This document shows positions 1-13,900 of a stretch of 64,000 nucleotides of DNA, in pieces. Under the pieces are notes generated by a model. It ran no database searches, was not told the DNA's origin, and saw nothing but the letters and a program-made list of their open reading frames with translations. Both the position numbers and the translations under genes were made by a program. Numbering within the stretch: position 1 is the first letter of the stretch; every line of letters starts with the position of its first letter. Source of the stretch: Bugula neritina (lineage: Eukaryota; Bryozoa; Gymnolaemata; Cheilostomatida; Bugulidae); contig OZ037767.1 of the NCBI GenBank assembly GCA_964035545.1, forward strand, positions 20,810,628 to 20,874,627, read 5' to 3'.

Positions 1-27
1 GGTTTTCAATAATTGTGTTGTTTGCAG

Positions 28-3000
28 GTACTGGTGTTATTATAATCTCCCCCACAAGAGAGCTCTCCATGCAGACGTTTGGGGTGCTGAAGGAGCTGCT
101 CAAGTATCACTCTCACACTTACGGACTCATCATGGGCGGCACGAGTAAAGCTGATGAGGCAAAGAAACTCGCTAAAGTGAGATCACTATGAAAACTGTTC
201 AACGCTACCTTTTTTTGTATTTTTCTGTGTGTGAAATGTATTTGTTAGTGGCTGTGTTATTTGTAAGTTGATATGGAGGAGCCGTGTTGGGCGTCTGTAT
301 GTGGGTATGGAAGTAGAGTTATGGCAGAACTTGAATTCAAGAAAAAATTGGTAATATCTGTTGTAGGGGATAAATATCCTTGTCTGTATTAGTAATATCT
401 GTTGTAGGGGATAAATATCCTCGTCTGCACTCCAGGACGGCTCCTCGATCACTTGCAGAACACCAAAGAATTTTTGTACAAGAATCTGCAGTGTTTAGTG
501 ATAGACGAAGCCGACCGTATCCTGGATATCGGATTCGAGGAGGAGATGAGACAGATAGTTCGACTTCTGCCACGTGAGTGCCGGACTTGACAGCTTGCTG
601 ACTCAACTCTCGTTTCATTGGTTTACCAACTTTATTACCCGGTTTTATGCCGAGTGACGTGAACATCAATGATTTATTGGCAGAGTTCCGAAAGACTTCA
701 CTGATTGACTGTCAATTCTCTGCAGTTTTTTATTACATTTTAAAGCTTTTTCAAAAAAGATTTGGCAAATATTAATTTAAACATATCTCTCTGTTAACTC
801 TTAACTCTTGCTCTATGGAATGTTTGTGCACTTAGCTGTGATGTAACAGGTTTAATAGAGAAACTTGACATTCCCTAGGGACAAGACAGACGATGCTGTT
901 TTCAGCCACACAAACTAAAAAGACCGAAGACCTAGCTAGAATTTCTCTGAAGAAGAGACCGATCTACATCGATGTCGAGGAGTTTGAGCAACACTCCACA
1001 GTTAGTGGCCTACAGCAGGTATGAAAACAAGCCCCTCTGGTACTTGGCAATTGTACTGGGAACTTGGTCTTTGTATGAATTATTGTCATCCTTGAAAATA
1101 GACTTGAAAAAGTTCGGTTAAGTACCTCGAACTGCAGTATTATATAGAAATGAAGGCCCAAGGTTTAAGAAACCAGGTTGTTGTTTTCATAATGCTATGA
1201 AATCACATGTCGGTCTCGGTTTTAGGGCTATGTCGTAACGCCATCGGAGAAGAGATTTCTTCTTCTGTTCACATTTCTCAAGAGAAACAGGAGGAAGAAG
1301 GTGATGGTGTTCTGTTCCAGCTGCATGGAAGTGAAGTTCCTTCACGAGCTCTTGAATTATATAGACATACCAGTACAGTGTATACACGTAAGTGTGTTAA
1401 TCTATCTAATATGTATGTACGTGTACATGTATCTGTGTCTAACTCTATCTGTCTGTGCGTATGCAGTATTTTGTATGGTAACTTTCTGACGGTTTCAGGG
1501 TAAACAAAAACAGACCAAACGGACACAGACATTCTACCAATTCTGTGCAGCAAAGGACTCCATCTTGATATGCACAGATGTGGCTGCTAGAGGTCTGGAC
1601 ATCCCCTCTGTTGATTGGATAGTCCAGTATGACCCGCCGGATGACCCCAAGGTCAGTGCTAGCTCATGAGTCCCGCGCCGGTTGTCTGGTACTTGCAGAT
1701 GCGTTTACTTCTGTATTCAACTGTCACTTTGTTTTATTGTAGGAATATATTCACAGAGTTGGTCGAACTGCCAGAGGTGAGGGAGGTGTGGGTAACGCCC
1801 TTCTTATCCTGCAGCCTGAGGAACTCGGTTTCATACGCTATTTGAAACAGGCCAAGGTGCCCGTCAGCGAGTTTGATTTCTCCTGGAGTAAAGTGGCAAA
1901 CATACAGAGTCAGGTGAGTGAACTTTCACACCTCTCCCCCTTCCGCCCCTTTCCCTCACTAGTGAGTGACTATTACAGAGTAACATATACTCTCTCTGTA
2001 TTACATAGTAACTTGTACTCTCTCTGTATTACATAGTAACTTGTACTCTCTCTATATTATATAGTAACATATACTCTCTCTGTATTACATAGTAACATGT
2101 ACTCTCTCTGTATTATATAGTAACTTGTACTCTCTCTGTATTATATAGTAACTTGTACTCTCTCTGTATTACATAGTAACTTGTACTCTCTCTGTATTAT
2201 ATAGTAACTTGTACTCTCTCTGTATTACATAGTAACATATACTCTCTCTGTATTATATAGTAACTTGTACTCTCTCTGTGTTATATAGTAAAATATACTC
2301 TCTCTGTATTATATAGTAACATATACTCTCTCTGTATTATATAGTAACATATACTCTCTCTGTATTATATAGTAACATATACTCTCTCTGTATTATATAG
2401 TAACTTGTACTCTCTCTGTATTACATAGTAACATATACTCTCTCTGTATTATATAGTAACATATACTCTCTCTGTATTACATAGTAACATATACTCTCTC
2501 TGTATTATATAGTAACTTGTACTCTCTCTGTATTATATAGTAACTTGTACTCTCTCTGTATTATATAGTAACATGTACTCTCTCTGTATTATATAGTAAC
2601 ATATACTCTCTCTGTGTTATATAGTAACTTGTACTCTCTCTGTATTATATAGTAACTTGTACTCTCTCTGTATTATATAGTAACTTATACTCTCTGTATT
2701 ATATAGTAACATGTACTCTCTCTGTATTATATAGTAACATATACTCTCTCTGTATTACAGCTGGAGAAGTTGATAGAGAAAAACTACTTCTTGCACAAGT
2801 CGGCCATTGCGGGCTACAAGAGTTTTGTGCGGGCGTATGCTTCCCACAGCCTGAAAAACATCTTCAATGTTCAGCAGCTGGACCTGAAGGCAGTAGCAAG
2901 ATCTTTTGGGTTCCAAAACCCTCCATATGTGGACCTAGGTATGTCTGTGCGTTGGTGCTCTTTTCAGTTAGTGTTATATGAGTTAGTATCACAAGGACTA

Positions 3001-3653
3001 GTGAAATGTTAGACTAGCATAAGCTAGTTTTACAATAATTCCTACACCATAGGTATTGCATAAGTTGTTGGTATATAACAACCAGTTTGTAGAGTTATGA
3101 ACTTCATAAACAGCTTAAGATTGGATAGACAACTCTTGAAAGTTGCTAATTCATATACTTTCCCATACAGTACACTTTCTACTTACTTTCTGTTTATTTC
3201 TGTGAAGCTGACATATGTTGCATCAACCAGTCTTTAGTTAGTCTCTACTCGTAGATCAAAGCCAAGTCTTTTATTTTCCAACTACTCAGTGACTTGTTCG
3301 CTAGATTTGCTCTCAAAATATCTTAAAATACATGGAAGTTTAATCTGCCTCTAGTCTGCTTTAGCTATATTGTGGTACTTATAGTTATGTTCTGGTACTT
3401 GTAGTTATGTTCTAGTACTTGTAGTTATATTCTAGTACTTGTAGTTATATTCTAGTACTTGTAGTTATGTTCTAGTACTTGTAGTTATATTCTAGTACTT
3501 GTAGTTATGTTCTAGTACTTGTAGTTATATTGGTTCACGTGTATTTCAGCCATTCAAGGGAAGAAAACTGTTGGAAGAAGAGAATATAGTGGGGGATTTC
3601 GAAAAGGAAAAAACAAGCAATTTAAGTCTAAAATTTATAAAAAGGTTTCCTAA
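28..3653 (+). CDS. DDX18: DDX18/Has1-type DEAD-box RNA helicase, 3' part (5' end outside window)
   Basis: ATP-dependent RNA helicase of the nucleolar DDX18/Has1 family, which acts in 60S ribosome biogenesis (family knowledge). Eight exons are visible: 28-176, 408-573, 879-1018, 1226-1387, 1499-1651, 1743-1913, 2761-2938 and 3550-3653 (stop TAA 3651-3653). All have GT-AG borders and compatible phases, giving about 406 residues. Helicase motifs appear in order: SPTREL (Ia), TPGR (Ib), VIDEADRIL (motif II DEAD box), FSATQ (III), VFCSS (IV region), TDVAARGLD (V) and HRVGRTARG (VI). The family C-terminal block follows ([15 protein letters not shown], then IFNV, SFGF and a Lys/Arg/Gly-rich tail). 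The Walker A exon and N-terminus lie upstream of base 1, so the gene is cut by the window edge, not broken. Near-collinear identity with animal DDX18 makes the call secure. Confidence 0.96.
351..431 (+). repeat. Tandem duplication of a 3' splice site plus the exon start
   Basis: About 40 bases, including GTAATATCTGTTGTAG and the first ~20 exon bases, occur twice (351-391 and 392-431) with few differences. The second copy is the functional acceptor (AG 406-407, exon from 408), because it continues in frame into TPGR. Use of the first acceptor (AG 365-366) reads into a stop within the second copy. Confidence 0.85.
1978..2758 (+). repeat. 28-bp minisatellite filling a DDX18 intron
   Basis: About 28 tandem copies of a 28-bp unit containing ATACTCTCTCTGTATTA followed by (C/T)ATAGTAAC. 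It occupies nearly the whole 1914-2760 intron. The last unit runs directly into the acceptor: CTCTCTCTGTATTACAG differs from the ordinary unit only in its final bases. Confidence 0.97.
3365..3535 (+). repeat. 20-bp minisatellite just upstream of the last DDX18 exon
   Basis: About eight copies of a unit containing TTCTAGTACTTGTAGTTAT, ending about 14 bases before the last-exon acceptor (exon from 3550). Intronic. Confidence 0.93.
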
Positions 3654-3747
3654 TGTTAGTTTTTAGCAAGACTTAATTAAATGTATTTATTAGCCTGTCG
3701 ATGAAGTTCTTGTGTATTTTACATACGTGTAAATATTGCATTTATGA

Positions 3748-3753
3748 AATAAA
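3748..3753 (+). promoter_or_regulatory. DDX18 poly(A) signal
   Basis: AATAAA 95 bases after the DDX18 stop codon, followed by an A-rich and T-rich stretch. It is the first canonical signal after the stop. Confidence 0.75.
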
Positions 3754-3769
3754 GTCTCCATTTTTAATA

Positions 3770-6700
3770 AAAAAAATCATTTATAAATTCTTAATGGAGT
3801 TGTCCCATCTGTAACTTGTATTACATTTAAATAGAATAGATGACTCAACTAACTTTTCATTTCCAAAATAAAAAAATAACGAATTAAAATCAAGGTAATG
3901 CTGAGATGGGATGAAATATAACTTTTATTTCCGCCGCTAGAATAAAAACCATTGTAAATCGATGCAAGTTAGAAAATATTCAATTACGAGAATAAAATTA
4001 CAAGAAGTGCTTCGAACTTCTATTCAATTGCACACTAAACTGGTGAATATCAAGTAGCAATTTTAATTATTACATTGATGAAACTTGAAATGTGACATAA
4101 TTTTGGAGTTTTAATGTCATTCTCTCATATGTATTAAATTACATTCTACAATTGTCCTGATTTCCAAATATTACTTTATAATTCCAAAAAGAACAAATTT
4201 TTTTATTACTAGAACCCATCAATGTTGAGTAAGGTTTCATCTAATAGTCATAGTTTTCCAAAAAAATGCCTGTATGCTTTAATGAGGTCGTAAGATCAAA
4301 CATGATGCACACATCAGTCAGTGTAGGAATTTGGGTGTTTCATTTTAGAGCTGATAGGATAAGTAATTCAATTTAATGAATACCAGAGTGTTGTGTTACT
4401 AAATAATATAGTATCAGTATAACTGCTCAGCTGAGTCAACTGATATTGTATTTCTATACTGAAGATTGAGTTGCCTCTCTTGTAACTGAAATCTTTAACT
4501 CTACAGAACTAAAAATGTCTGCGTGCATTCAACAGAAGTTATTTCAAACAAATATCTAGACTACAACTAACTTATGGAAACTTGAAGGGTTTCTTTTCCT
4601 TATTGAAATGAGTAGGCCTACATATTACAGGTAACCTTAGCTTTTTGAGCCACCCTAAATTAGCTGCAGGCATATGTATTTATAGAATATGATCAGTTTT
4701 CCCTTGAAATCAGTTTAATTTATGACAGAGCTGAAACATTTTTAGATCAACATAGAGCTATTAGAGAACAGGTTGCAAAATTGTATAAAATAAATCAATA
4801 AAATTTAAAGTTGGCTCTCTAATAAAACTGTAATAATGAATGCAGAAGAATTGAGGTCATCTACCTACAGGACTCAGTTAGATACTTATATAAACCATAA
4901 AGTCAATGGTATAGTCAACAATTATGTGTAGAGTGAATACAACAACATTTAAATTATACCTGATTTTTAAATAAAATGAGAACTGTGTATGTACAATCAC
5001 AATTGGATAAATTTAAATGGCTTACTAAAAGTTTCATGTATGCAGACTGTTCCCTTGCTAGATTGGTAAATTTAAATCGCGGTATATATATATACTACTG
5101 TGATAAAACTATTTACCAATTTCATGCAGTCCCCACCTGGCTTTTAATCCTCTTTTTACAGATTGAGAGAAAAATTATCTATTTTGCTCAAAGAATAATG
5201 GATTTGACTACTGAACATTATGTTAATTGGTGCCAAATAAACTGTTGCAAGTATTCTGATGTGGTTTCATTTTCATGGTTATTTATCATGCACAATTACA
5301 TTTTGATTTTTAGAGATATTTTAAAATATATGTGTTTTTTGAAGCTCTCTTGATATTTGTCAATAACTAAAACATGCATACATCACTTGAGTTTTGGCTA
5401 TGGATAATCTTCTATAGTTTAATGTAGTCGGAGTGTTCATTAATCAAACTGTCATAGCAATTGTCACATTATTATAATTTTCTGTGATTAATGCTACTAA
5501 ATAAAATTTAAATCTGATTGAAATATATATCTTGACCTAAAAAGCTCATAGGCAATTTAATAGTTATGTATGTATATTTTCAGGTGTGTTTCTCAAATTG
5601 CCACTGCAGATTGTGCAAGTCACAAAATTCAGTTTTTAAATATATTCTATATGCAACTTTAAATGACTTATCATCTAATGTTTACCAAAAGTTGCACATG
5701 CTGCGGCAAAAAAGAAACATTAAAATGTAAACAACATGTAAATCCTATGCAATTTATCCCTGACATAATAGAGATCTGATACGTCTGATATAATCTCATA
5801 TAATACAACTTAAACATTGGAAATATTAACACAAATATTGCATTAGGATATCATTTTGTTAAACATTATGGGAATCATATGAAAGGAATGTGACCTGATT
5901 TATCTATAGAATATACATTATTAATAGTAGAATTAATTTGAATGTGCTACTTTTAGTTTCATATAACATAATATCAAGTTTCGAGATGCAGATAACAAAA
6001 GACGAATTTAATTTTATGCTTCTTGAACCTTTAGAAAATGTTGGTGGCATTTTTTTCAATAAACTAGTTTACAATATTTAAGAAATTTATCTTCTTTCAT
6101 CAGTTGATCGGTTTGTTAGAAGTCATTCATGCGTTGAAAAGTCCCAGTACCGAAAAGACGAGCTAACGAACTTCGCTTCTTATAAAGTCGTATTTATTAT
6201 CTCATTAGGTATGAGAAGTTATGGACCCATTGAATAATGTATTTGATATAACATAGGTGTGTTATAACAACTTTATGCAAACTAAGAAGTTGCTGCACAA
6301 CCATGTCATTTAAATATGTGAGGGGAGGTTCAACCTACTCCACCACCAAGCTGAAGTATATTATTACAATATATAAATAGATCACCAACTATAAAGAACT
6401 TATTTTAATTTTGACATGTGTGCAATGATAATTTATACAGAATAAACTACAGTCATTTACATAATATATAGGTTATACATAAACATGTGCCAGTTTACTT
6501 TGCTTGTATTGAATGTGTAGTCTTGTCACTCTTGTGTATCCTTTCAACTATTATGAAGGGTGGTCAGACTCAAGAGTTGACCAGGTTATGTTAAACACGA
6601 CTTAAAATTCTATATAGCCTGAATTTAGAAAACTTGAAATAACTTTTGAGATTTGCTTTAGTAACAGTTGGCAAAATGTAAGTGGATCCAGGAGCTATGA

Positions 6701-7930
6701 CATGGCAACCTACAGTTAATATGCTGTGTAACATAGTAACTTGCAATCACCTGCCAGCCCACTCAGCTGCTATAGCATATAACATGAGATTGAGTATACT
6801 TTGGAAATAGAGTAGTATGAACAGGTGGCCAAGATGCTTGTCAGTATCACCCAGCAGTCATTGCATATTTTGTAACATAGCTGCCTTTTACCAAAGTCAG
6901 CATTTAAGAATTCTATTACTGCACATCTTACATGCTTTTAAATATTTTGCTTTTACTGTGTAAACTTAGACATTTTACTTATAATACATGTATATGAAAA
7001 GTCGGTATGTTTATAAGTATTTTAAAAGAAATATAATATAGCAATTAGCAGCTATTAAAAATTGGCTATATAATTATTATTTGCATTTGTTAGTACTTAA
7101 CTAATTGTTTTGCAGCATATGAGATGTGTGAAATGGTCTTTTAGAAGTCGGTGATGAAAATATTAACTACCAAAGTTATGTAAATATTTGTCAAAACACT
7201 TATAACTGTAAATATTTATACATTATTATTAATAGTATAATATTATTATATGCATTTATATATACAGTATATATTATCATTTATATATCATATGCCGTCT
7301 ACCAGGCCTATAAAATATAGTAGTATGCCCAGTGTGGTGTCTTGAGCCGGTTTGTGATGCAAATGCCAAAATATAACTTATCTATAAAGCTAAGTTTATT
7401 ATCAATCTAGCAGAACACTTTATAAATCTAATAAAGTCTAAGTTATAAAATTTGTTTAGTGAATTATTCCAGGCTTATATTTGTAGACCTGTGCATGATA
7501 TATAATTGGTATTTATATATCAGTATTAACTTATAAATAATAATATAGAGTAAGACTTATAAAACAAAAACTTTTATGTTAAAAAATATCCATTGCTAAA
7601 AAGTACGTTGCACTAACAATTTATTCAGTCTAAACTTTAAACTCTAAAATATTTAGCTAGTTTGAAACTAGGCCTAGAAACTTCTCCAGATGACGACCAC
7701 CTGTTGAACTATAGATTAAGTGAAGCACGTGTATTTGTTATGGTAATTGGCCAATAAAATAATTGCGCACTACGATGATGCGCAATGTTTTTGTGCACGT
7801 GCTGCATTTTAATACAAAATCCTGTGCGTTCAGTTGCTGTTTGTGTTAGTAGCTGGCTGGCCTACCAAGTCCAATGGTAAAAGTTGATTAAAAGAATAGC
7901 TTTCTCACTAGTCACCTACTAATCGCTCAC
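3770..7930. other. Intergenic region between DDX18 and the STAR gene
   Basis: AT-rich sequence with no coding signal I can support. The 125-codon open frame at 4976-5353 has no conserved features and AT-driven composition. Just upstream of the STAR start lie CACGTG E-box cores (about 7726 and 7796) and a CCAAT-like GGCCAAT (about 7749). These could belong to its promoter or 5' UTR, but no transcription start can be placed. Confidence 0.6.
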
Positions 7931-7945
7931 ATGAATTTACTAACA

Positions 7946-10900
7946 ATGGGTACTGAGAGTAACAAAGAAAAAACGGGAGCCGAATATCTTTCACAATTAT
8001 TAAAAGACAAAAAACAAATTCAAGCTTTTCCAAATGTTTTTCTTCACCTTGAAAGAATTTTAGATGAGGGTGAGCAACATTATAACATACAGATACTAAA
8101 ATTCTTGAAACTAATCAATCTTATTAACCCATGCGATTTTACTAATCATCAACCTTAACTCTGTAACTGTACTAATTTCTGGTATGGATATTTTTTATAA
8201 TTATTGTATTATAATTAAATTTAATATAAGTATAATATTAATTACTCAATTTGAATTAGTATTGCTATTAGTATTACTATTAGTTATTATTAAATTATTA
8301 TTTTCCAACTAGTCGTATTCTTAATATCAATACTAATAGTACATTACTATTAGTATAACTCTAACTAAGTGTAACTCGAACTCAACTGAGTGTAACTGTA
8401 AGTATAAGTGTAATTAAACTCGACCATAATTACAATCATGATGATGTTTGATGATAGTCATAAATCATGAAGTTAACAGTTACGCTTAATTTTAATTGTA
8501 ACCTACTAATACTACTAGTAGTAGTAAGAGTTAACTAATGAACTATTAGTATAATTTACCGTTGCATTATTAATATTGTCATTGTGATTGTGATAAACTA
8601 ATAGTAATAGTTATAATAATATCAATAGTACATTTTTATTACATTATAATTATGAAAACTCTATACTCTTAATTAAGTGATAGATGTGCTGGTAGTCATA
8701 TTGATACTTATATTGATATTCATTTTGAATTTAATTGCCCCAGACCTAGACTGAATAAAGTACTATATATGCTAGTAGTGTCTTATTAGTAATCATAGTT
8801 ATGGTGAATTTGAGTTATTCTAAACTACATATAGTTTTTTTCAGTACTGTGGAGTATTACTAACCTTCCTCATCATTTGATATGACTAAACTAACAACAT
8901 TGACATCTTAAAGTTAATTTATTTTGAAAAATCATTTAAAATTGTTTTTAGCGTGAAAGTATCTGTTATCAATCAGCTCTTGTTACCAAATACACGTCCT
9001 GTCTTTACGAAAATGTCACCCAGTACAGAAAAGTAGTCAAAATACAATACTATTAGCATTGCTTCTGCCAGGATATTAAACTAATATAATGGGCTGCAAA
9101 ATTACCTTTATGATAAACTCATTGCATATTGCATCAAGGTGAAAAATTTGTGACCAGGTTATAAATAATGCAAATAATTTTAACTTGGGATGAGTTAGTG
9201 TAATGAATGTAATAAAGTAGTCAAGTACTTTTAATGATAGTTGTATTTGATATTATTATTAATAGGGGCAAACTGAAAGGTAGTGGGTGGGCAGCTCGAC
9301 ATTCTTATAGACTGGCTATGTGCAGGTGTATTAAATATTTTCTGTTCAATTGTTGGTCATATTATTTATATAAATTTAACAAACAAAATTAACTTTTTTT
9401 ACCCAAAAATGTGATTACAACCCTAGCTAGTTTCTGATGAAAGTTTGAAAAAAGGTTGACACAGTTTGAAGTTAAATTTATTTAAGCCAAACGCTGATTT
9501 CTCTGCACAAAACCTCAATAAGGTCCCCATAGTCACCAGTTTTAGAGGAATTTTTGCATTATGCGTGCTTCAATTCCAAACTGCAGGTCTTTTCACTTGA
9601 GGCTAAAGCTAAACATGCTAAGCCAAAAGTCTATGCTCCTGCATAGCTAGATTTTTATGACTTCTGTCTGGTAAAAGAAGGACGCTGGCGTTAAAAATTC
9701 AGTCCATGACTCTAATTAGTGATTCTCGTATATATAAGTTTTAATCAGCTGTAACTCGATTGGTAAAAATGAGTAGTTGGTAAAAAATCTTAGCCTCAGT
9801 TAATTGTTCTATTATATGGGCATAAGTCAGGCACCCTTAAGAGATAACAGTTGGAAGTTTTGATTTACTGACCCAAGGTTAGAGTCAATCTAAACCCAAT
9901 AGTTTTAAAAATTTATCAATTTGTATTTGAAATGAGTTATTCAAGCTATTTATAGGTTGTTGGAACTGTCAAAGAAGTTCAAATTGGTTGTAATTTTTGT
10001 TTTAATTTACTTCTTGAATTGATATAAGCCAAGTAGAAGTATACAGCTATAGGTACACATCAATAAACTTCACACCACTTATAGTCTTTACTCCAACGAG
10101 TTTGAAATGTTACTAGAATGCTAAATTTTAATTAGGTTATTGAAGCAGTTTCCAATGCAGTCAGTACTTCTTAATGTCAAATTTAGGCTGTTAGTAGTAT
10201 ACTTCATAATTTAGGAATTTATCCAGGCCAACTGGTTCAAATTTAATCATGAAAAGGAAAGGAACTTGATGATTGGGCACTGAGCTACTACTCATTAAGG
10301 GAAGTAGAGCTCTTGCACAGGTCACTGCAGAGATAAACTGCATCAACAACCTCCTCACTCTCAAGTGTATTACATCTTCTCTTGTGAAATAAAATGATTT
10401 AGTAATTCAACAGGTTTTAAGACTTTGAAAGCCTGGTGTAGTTTTTAATCCAGTGATTTATGTAGTGATTCTAGCGGGGAGATAGCTTTAAAATATGCAG
10501 TTTATTAAATTTTATATCCTTAGGCACCCGAATTAATGGTAGCTTATAGTTCATAATATAGATATACCATCCCAAAGCTAGTTAAAGATTATGGGAATTT
10601 CACTTGTAGTAAATTGTTGGCAAAGCGCAGTTTCTTTACAATCCACAACTGCTAACCTACTAAACCACTCATTCCTTAACTCTCAAATTGTAAACCAAGG
10701 CTGGCTTCAATTTTCCTCTAGAGTCTAGACCAAGTGTATGATATCTGGCCATGTTTCAGTACCCCTCCCCCATATCTTACTACATGCCAGTCCATTTGCT
10801 CGTTGTTTTCATACTTCATTACTCGTCTCCCTTGGAGACGCTGAATCACGGCTTGGAATCTGTACTGAATTTGGTAGTAGAGCTCACCGTGGTAACCTGG

Positions 10901-13900
10901 TGACAGTACGGGTGATTAATGCTACTCAAGTCGGAAACAAATCGACCTAGATTTGCCAGCTCATAGCTGTGAGTAGTGAGTTGAGCTGGCCACCTCAGTT
11001 CAAACTGACGGGATTAAAAGCTGCAACATGCACTGTATTTCTTTCATACACGATTTGGCCAGTTATGATATCTTGTATACTCATTTCAGTAGTTTTTTTA
11101 ATTATCTAAAATTTGTTGACCTTAAACACTATTTTCATTTAAAACACACTTTCTTTTTCTAAATAGTTGCCAGCTGAGGATTTGACAGTTTAAATTCTAG
11201 GCTCTGCGTTAGCTGATGGGCCGCCTACTGCCTCATTAAATTCATAAGCATTGTGTTAGCCAAAGTTATGGTCCTATAACTTTCTTTATTATTAATTAGT
11301 AAAGGAGTAGATTTAGTACAATGATTACCCTACGCTCTCTACACTGGCTGCTTTCAGTAGTAAGTGATAGGCCATGCCGTCTGCTGCATTACCTACTATC
11401 TACTCACTCTCTCTCATCATAGTTCACTGGTCTACTAACACTCGGTCCCTTCTCACCCGCTGGTCTACTTCGACATCACAATACAATGTGGTCTAGTGAA
11501 GTTACTGTGGGATCTGTCTTCTATCAACTTACATTGTCTTGGCACGCAGCATAATTCCTTCAACAACTTTACTTTTAAATTAGATTAAGTGAACTTGCAG
11601 CCGAGATGTACAAGCAGTGTGCTGCCGTGAACTGTATCACATTATGTTTTACTTGTAGAAATAAATAAAGTCCGAGTGACACTATTTAATCTCAAGAAGA
11701 AACCTCTGGCTCTCCCGGAAGAAGATGGCAGTACTAAAGTCTCACTCACAGAGAAGTTATTTGTGCCAATCAAAGAGCACCCAGATGTAAGTCAGCGTTC
11801 TACGTCAGCAAATTACTCATCTCCATACGAGTGGCATTTGTTTACATACAGTAGTACTTTATCTTTGTTGAAAAGTTGGCTGGTAGCTTTGGTCAAAAGA
11901 GGGTCACACCCTGAACTGGGGGAGGGGGGGGGGGACAAGCAGCTGCAGCTCTCTCTGTTTCATAGCAATTCAATTACTGAAAACAATTTGCTGCTATATA
12001 ACATAGATATCGAGATTCATTCGTTGATGGCTGGAGAAAGCATGTGCTATAATATAATATATTTTGTTATTTATGCTTAGATGCCAAATTTATGGGAAAG
12101 TTAATGGAACCAACCCTTTCAGGTATTGAAAATTAAAATACATTCCATAAGTAGCAGATTGACTTCTGTCACCATAAATCAAAGGCTTGCAGTGACTGGC
12201 TTCACTACCATAGAGGTTGTGTGTAGTTAGCTCAGTGTCAACTTATGCCTTCAGTGTTTCAGTTAAACTGTTCTTCTACTTCATCAACTCTCAATGCAGT
12301 GTCTGTTATAGGACAGTGTCTGTTATAGGACAGTGTCTATGCAGAGTTGGGGTCTAGAAATTTTCCGTTTTCTGTATGTGAGTTTAAATAAAAAAAGATC
12401 TATATTTTATTCCAGTTTTCAAAGTGAGTTGAATGGAGTATGACTATGATGACTGGGCTGGTTGGCTGAGCTGTGGATTATTTGTATCATGTTTATAAAC
12501 AATAGCTGCGTGTGTAACACAATGACATCACTGCTAGGAAACACTTTCAAAAAAGTAGCTACATTTCCTAGCAGAGTGGTAGGTTGGAGGGTTGGTTGTT
12601 GGGTTTGTTTGTATTAGGCAGTTACCATGGTCTTAGTTTATACTCCTTCTACTTTCACTCTAAGTCTTTGAATAACAAATACCTTCCAATGCCTCAATTC
12701 CATCCACGCAAATGCAAAGTCTATCAATGCAAAGAAAACATTGAAATGTTGTGAGAAGCTTGGTCATTGAAAAGATTTAAAACTACTAACTTAATACGTC
12801 TATTATATTCTTACAATAGAAATCGCACACCTAACCCATTTATTCCTGTGGCTGAAAGGATTGCAGCCTACAAATCAAAGCAGCCACTGAGCTAGAATGC
12901 GAGTGCATGTTGAGTGGTTGCCCATGGCCGGTCACGGTACCTACTCAATCGGTAAACAGCATAGCTGTGATGTCACATCCTTTCTGTTATAGTTCAACTT
13001 TGTGGGTCGTATACTGGGCCCGAGGGGCACCACTGCTCAGCAGCTAGAAGAAGACACTGGCTGTAAGATAATGGTGAGAGGCAAGGGATCCATGAGGGAC
13101 AAGAAGAGGGTAAATCTCACTCCACTTCATATCTTTCTGCTCGGCCAACTGTGAACACATTTCTTGTTTAAATGTTGAGAAGTTGCCAACAGCTATCTTG
13201 TGTTATTAACCAGTTCACTTTCTGTTTATAACTTCAGCGTAATTAGATGATAATCATAGGATATCCTTTGATATTATCTGACATTCACTGTTCCTCTTCT
13301 CTCAGCTGTGCTGCCTTCTGCATTGCTGCCTCCTTTATGTCTCTTCAGGAGGAACAGCTGAAGGGTAAACCCAACTGGGAGCACCTGAGTGAAGAACTCC
13401 ACGTGTTGGTCACTGTGGAAGACACTCAGAACAGAGCTGAAGTAAAGATGCAACGAGCTGTAGATGAGATCAAGAAGTTACTAATACCAGCGGTAATTAT
13501 CTTCACCACCAGACTACATAATGCACTGTTCATAAGTACTCTATCAGTCCGTACTATAGCCACTGGTGGACTATTAAGTCATACTATGTGCAGAGTAGTT
13601 CCGTTGACTCAACCCCACAATGCAGTGTTTACAGGCTGCCTTTTGTCATGCCCCTTACACTTACCTCTCTCTATTCTATACACACATCTCTCTATTCTAT
13701 CTGCACACCTCTCCTCACTCTCTCCTACTTATGTAACACTCTTGCTTCAATTTAACTGTGTGCTGGTCTACCTGGGCCAACTCCTACCTGCCCAGTGCTC
13801 GTCTACCTGGGCCAACTCCTACCTGCCCAGTGCTAGTTGAAGATGTCTGTCTCAGTAGAAGCTGCTGCTTTGTGTTTGTACAGGTAATGCTGAGGGTCCC

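Noticed and set aside
4976-5353. 125-codon plus-strand open frame
   Set aside because: AT-rich composition, no domain, no splice partners and no conserved motif; likely chance.
13247-13840. 197-codon plus-strand open frame
   Set aside because: Only 13349-13492 of it (a KH exon) is coding; the flanks are intron that happens to stay open.
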